This document shows positions 60,787-64,000 of a stretch of 64,000 bases of DNA, piece by piece. Source of the stretch: Shuttleworthia sp045545575 (GTDB taxonomy: Bacteria > Bacillota > Clostridia > Lachnospirales > Lachnospiraceae). Each line of letters opens with the position of its first letter. Positions within the stretch are counted from its first letter, which is position 1. The notes below the pieces were generated by a model. The model had not been told where the DNA came from, made no database searches, and saw nothing but the letters and a program-made list of their open reading frames with translations. The stretch spans positions 1 through 64,000 of the forward strand of contig JAZQBE010000028.1 in assembly GCA_045545575.1 (NCBI GenBank). The letters run 5' to 3'. The position numbers and the translations under genes were made by a program.

Positions 60787-62685
60787 TCAGGCCCGGCTGC
60801 GCTGCGCGAGTCCGAAGCCTGCGCTGTCAAGCGACAGGTTGGGATTGTAGAACGGATCGCCGGCCGAAAGGACCTCTTCCCAGGTTTCCGAAAACCGTTC
60901 GATTTCCTTTCCGAAGCGCCGCCGCTTTTCTTCCGTGTCTTCGCTGCCGCGGCTCTTTGACTCATAATGATACAACGCGGCGGCGGGATTGTAAATCACC
61001 GATCTGCCCAATCTTCGCACCCGAAGACACAGGTCCGCATCGTTAAAAGTGACAGCCAGCTGCTCGTCCATGCCGCCGGCCTCTTCATACAGCTTTTTTT
61101 CGATCAGAAGGCAGGCGCCGGTCACGGCGGAAAGCTCCTGCATCGCGATGACGCGGTTGAAATACCCGGGATCGGATTCGTCCGCGCCGGCGAAGGCATG
61201 GCCGGCCACGCCGCCGAGGCCGAGATAGATGCCAGCGTGCTGAATCGTGTCGTCCGGATAGAACAGGCGGGCGCCGACGATTCCCGCGTGCTCGCAGACG
61301 GCTGTTTCCACTAAGGTGCGCACAGCGCCCGGCGTGCGCACGGACGTGTCGTTGTTTAACAGCAGAAGGTATTCGCCCTTCGCCTGCGCCGCGCCGAAAT
61401 TGTTGATCGCGGAATAATTGAATTCCTGCCCGTCCCACGCAAGAACCCGCACCCGCGCGTCCTTCGCCTGCCATTTTTCATAACAGGCCCGGGTGGCGGC
61501 TTCGGTGCTGCCGTTCTCCAGAAGGAGCACTTCTATATTCTCATAGCCGCCGTCCGATAAAAGGGACACAAGGCAGCGGTCGAGGACGGCGCTTTCGTCC
61601 CGGTTCGGGATCAGCACGGAGACCAGCGGTTCTTCGCCGCTGTGCCAGCGGGTCTGATAGGTGCCGTAGACCGCGGTGTTTCCCACCGTGCCCGGCAGCC
61701 GCAGACGGTCGTAGTGGGCCTGCACCGCGCGCTTTCCCGCCTCAAAGGCGTAGAGCTTGCTCTGGGGATTCTCCGCCGTGGACTCGCCGTAGGCCCGCCA
61801 GTGGTAAAGCACCCGCGGAATGTGGCAGACCCGGTCCGTCCGCTCGCAGCAGCGCAGGATCAGATCGTAGTCCTGGGCGCCTTCGAATTCGGACCGCAGA
61901 AGCGCGCCGCCCTCTTCTGAAAGCACCTGCTCCAGCAGGGCCTTTTTCACCACCAGGAAATGGCACAGGTAGTTCATGGAACACAGCAGCGGCAGGTTGT
62001 AGTCCGCCTTGAAATGCGGAAGCAGCCGGTGCGCCCCGTCCTCGGACAGGTTGTCGACGTCGCTGTAAAAAACGTCGATGCACTCGTCCTTTGAAAGCGC
62101 CTGCCGCATCCGGTACAGCGCGTCCGGCGAAATCGTGTCGTCGTGGTCGAGAAAGGCGATCCATTCGCCCCGGGCCGCGGCGTACGCCGCGTTGGTATTG
62201 CCCACGATGCCGCCGTTTTCTTCAAGGGGCAGCAGCCGGATCCGCGCGTCCCGCGCCGCCTGGGCTTCGATCAGCCGCTTCCAGCCCGCCCCGGCCGGAT
62301 CACCGGCCGGATAGGCGCTCCCGTCCGCGAGGATCAGCTCCCAGTCCGGGTCGGTCTGGGCCAGCACGGCGTCCACCATCTGGGTCAGAAACAGCGGACG
62401 GGTGCGGTAAACCGGCACGAGAACCGAAAAGAACGGCTGGGCGGGGGCGGTTTCTTTGCACGCCGCACGCTGTCCGGCCAGCTCCGCTTCCCCGGGTTCG
62501 TTGGCCGCGATCCACGCCTCGTAGGAGTCAAACCGCGCCCGCTCCTTCCGGCGGCGGATCCGTCCGCGCAGTTTTGCGGCCACGCCGGCAAAGCCCTTCT
62601 TCCGAAAGGTTTTGACACCGCGCTCAAGGAAGCCGCCGGCCGTATGCAGTTTTTCGCGAACGGATGTCTTCATAATAACAATCAC
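60787..62685 (-). CDS. Tandem GT2 glycosyltransferase
   Basis: About 632 residues; the start is uncertain (GTG at 62685 or ATG four codons later, neither with a clear ribosome site). After a basic N-terminal region, the first GT-A domain runs from FFSVLVPVYRTRPLFLTQMV with FLDHDDTI; the second starts PLVSVLIPNRDESAVLDRCL with LLLLNNDTSV. Two GT2 domains in one chain are typical of enzymes building rhamnan-like or O-antigen-like polymers (RgpF-like organisation). No transmembrane segments are seen. Confidence 0.9.
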   Translation of the reverse strand: MIVIMKTSVREKLHTAGGFLERGVKTFRKKGFAGVAAKLRGRIRRRKERARFDSYEAWIAANEPGEAELAGQRAACKETAPAQPFFSVLVPVYRTRPLFLTQMVDAVLAQTDPDWELILADGSAYPAGDPAGAGWKRLIEAQAARDARIRLLPLEENGGIVGNTNAAYAAARGEWIAFLDHDDTISPDALYRMRQALSKDECIDVFYSDVDNLSEDGAHRLLPHFKADYNLPLLCSMNYLCHFLVVKKALLEQVLSEEGGALLRSEFEGAQDYDLILRCCERTDRVCHIPRVLYHWRAYGESTAENPQSKLYAFEAGKRAVQAHYDRLRLPGTVGNTAVYGTYQTRWHSGEEPLVSVLIPNRDESAVLDRCLVSLLSDGGYENIEVLLLENGSTEAATRACYEKWQAKDARVRVLAWDGQEFNYSAINNFGAAQAKGEYLLLLNNDTSVRTPGAVRTLVETAVCEHAGIVGARLFYPDDTIQHAGIYLGLGGVAGHAFAGADESDPGYFNRVIAMQELSAVTGACLLIEKKLYEEAGGMDEQLAVTFNDADLCLRVRRLGRSVIYNPAAALYHYESKSRGSEDTEEKRRRFGKEIERFSETWEEVLSAGDPFYNPNLSLDSAGFGLAQRSRA

Positions 62686-62709
62686 GCATGTCTGCGGTTT
62701 CGGGGATCC

Positions 62710-64000
62710 TTACTGCCGCAGTTTCTTTAAGGAATCGATCACCGGCTGGGGCAGCACGCGTTTGAGCTCCCGCTTCACGCGGCTCTTCATCGAGTCCCCG
62801 CCTTCCGCAGGAGCCGGCTGCGCCGGACCGGGGAACCCGCCTCTGGTGCCGGCCGCACCGGTGCCGGCCGCGCCGATCATCTCGCTGTCGTCGATCCACG
62901 CGGGAATGGCGGCGCCTTCACAGCCCGGCGCGGACATGCCGCTTAAATAATCCCGGAGCAGCATTTCATAGCAGCCCAGCGTACGCGCCGTCTTCCACCA
63001 GCGGTCCGCCCAGACGCCGGCAGGCCGTACCCAGGGCTTGTCGCGGCCGGAAAAATGCAGGATGCCGGGATGGGCCAAAGCGGCTCGCCATGCGGCGCTT
63101 TCCGAGACGGACAGCGCTGCGACGGCGCCGTTCCGGGGGCCGACGAGAATGGCAAAATTGTCCGGCTGCTGCATGTTCCAGCGCGCGTCAAGGACAGCCG
63201 GCATTTCCGAACCGAGCAGGTTCACGGCCTCCGTTTCAAAGCCGGCAGGGAAGCCGGCAAAGGCCGCGAACACGGCTTCCGCCGTCACCTGCTGCCGCCA
63301 GCGGTCCAGATCCATCAGAAGAACGCCCGGCTGAATCCACCGGCGCAGGCTGCGCCCCTGGGCGCGGTCCTGCCACTGGGCCAGCAGCGGCGGATTGTAG
63401 CGGTTGTGCACCGTGACGACGTCTACGTTGGGAACGCCGCCCACGGGCGCATCGCCCAGATCCGCGGCAAACAGCTCTGCGAGGTCGTCGCACACCAGGA
63501 TATCACTGTCCAGCGTCAGGACCCGGCTGTAGTCCGGAAGCAGCTCGCCTAAAAGCGCGGGGAGCACCGGCGCCGTGATCGGCATCACAAGACCCCGGCG
63601 GCGCATCTTCCGAAGTGCCCAGGAGACGTCGTAAAAGCGGATTGCAAGATCCCCGGCCGCTTCTTCGAGCAGCCGCCGGCTTTCGTCCGACAGTCCGAAG
63701 TGAAGGACCAGCACGTCCAGTGCGGTTTCGGCCTTCTTCGACGCGGCCAGCGAAGCCAGGGCCGCGGCCGTATAGCGTGCGTACCCGTCGTCCGTGGAAA
63801 AGACCACCGGCATGCCGCCGGCCGGCTTCGGCGCCGGCGTTTCGGCGTCGGTAAAGGCGAACTGGATCCGCTGCAGATACCGCACCGCCATCGCGGCCGC
63901 ATCCATCTGCTTTGCCGTCACAAAGATGCCCAGCATCCGCTCGCCGAGGAAGCCGTAAATCCGCGCGTTGTAGGAGCTGTAATCCACCAGCGCGTCCTGG
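62710..64000 (-). CDS. GT8-type glycosyltransferase fused to a DUF4422-like region (partial at right edge)
   Basis: 430 residues are inside the window and the frame stays open to position 64000. The first visible part, YSSYNARIYGFLGERMLGIFV, matches the end of a DUF4422-type domain, so the true start is further right. A GT8 domain follows: MPVVFSTDDGYARYTAAAL, RVLTLDSDILVCDDLAELF (DxD), WIQPGVLLMDLDRWR, and HFSGRDKPW. A Gly/Ala/Pro linker and a basic tail end the protein. It is 24 bp upstream of the GT2 gene. Confidence 0.85.
   Translation of the reverse strand, partial: QDALVDYSSYNARIYGFLGERMLGIFVTAKQMDAAAMAVRYLQRIQFAFTDAETPAPKPAGGMPVVFSTDDGYARYTAAALASLAASKKAETALDVLVLHFGLSDESRRLLEEAAGDLAIRFYDVSWALRKMRRRGLVMPITAPVLPALLGELLPDYSRVLTLDSDILVCDDLAELFAADLGDAPVGGVPNVDVVTVHNRYNPPLLAQWQDRAQGRSLRRWIQPGVLLMDLDRWRQQVTAEAVFAAFAGFPAGFETEAVNLLGSEMPAVLDARWNMQQPDNFAILVGPRNGAVAALSVSESAAWRAALAHPGILHFSGRDKPWVRPAGVWADRWWKTARTLGCYEMLLRDYLSGMSAPGCEGAAIPAWIDDSEMIGAAGTGAAGTRGGFPGPAQPAPAEGGDSMKSRVKRELKRVLPQPVIDSLKKLRQ

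Noticed and set aside
1..64000. Prophage, integrative element or genomic island
   Set aside because: No integrase, transposase, portal, terminase or tRNA-linked direct repeat was seen. The toxin-antitoxin pair alone is not enough.

Overview
The window reads as chromosome of a Gram-positive, anaerobic, probably flagellated member of the Clostridia, most likely Lachnospiraceae-like and moderately GC-rich. Supporting signs are AGGAGG-type ribosome binding sites, a Veg protein, long-form HPF, LytR-CpsA-Psr and L,D-transpeptidase wall enzymes, WalR-type boxes, desulfoferrodoxin, polyphosphate:AMP phosphotransferase and a plant-glycan glycosidase set. No prophage, insertion sequence, tRNA, rRNA or CRISPR array was seen. 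Most genes lie on the minus strand; the plus-strand genes are an ECF sigma/anti-sigma pair, a WYL regulator, a DtxR-like regulator, a GH3 glycosidase and one apparent large non-coding RNA.

Layout. 1-5.1 kb: 5' part of uvrA with an SOS-like box, a DUF3298-type lipoprotein, CheY and a SIMPL-domain lipoprotein. 5.2-8 kb: ECF sigma factor with its membrane anti-sigma, then a DUF5412 protein. 8-10.6 kb: uvrB, whose start codon lies inside the end of a yoeB toxin gene preceded by its RelB/DinJ antitoxin. 10.6-16.5 kb: GH78 rhamnosidase, AraC regulator and an orphan sugar-binding lipoprotein. 16.7-23.1 kb: dtd, secA, a 620-nt promoter-to-terminator non-coding transcript, map (with SEC-C zinc motif), and a WalR-box-controlled veg-NlpC/P60 pair. 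23.2-27.9 kb: plsC, ddl, a membrane-anchored MurF-like ligase and an alpha/beta hydrolase. 28-34 kb: XRE regulator, hpf, WYL regulator and an anaerobic glycerol-3-phosphate oxidation operon. 34-43 kb: a secreted WalR-box protein, then kinase-araD-pgmB-PPK2-dfx, and a GH2 enzyme. 43-48.6 kb: DtxR-like regulator, second GH78, and a GH3 with permuted domain order. 48.6-51.7 kb: pyk and htrA. 51.9-64 kb: an envelope polysaccharide locus with polyprenyl-phosphate sugar transferase, nucleotidyltransferase, LCP ligase, GtrA flippase-like protein, two glycosyltransferases and three secreted proteins sharing one 134-residue repeat module.

How the parts work together. The right end builds and attaches an envelope glycan: sugar activation (UDPGP), lipid-linked initiation (glycosylphosphotransferase), elongation (GT2, GT8), flipping or lipid handling (GtrA) and wall attachment (LCP). 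L,D-transpeptidase, transglutaminase-like and beta-sandwich proteins carry the same repeat cassette and probably act on or bind this envelope. The ddl/murF pair and the WalR-box genes add peptidoglycan synthesis and remodelling. The glycosidases with araD, the FGGY kinase and pgmB suggest growth on rhamnose-, arabinose- and galactose-containing plant or host glycans.

The least explained items are the 620-nt structured RNA between secA and map, the shared 134-residue cassette, the toxin-uvrB overlap, and an exactly 80-bp-periodic hairpin array between the GH3 and pyk genes. All family calls come from reading the sequence; no database search was run.
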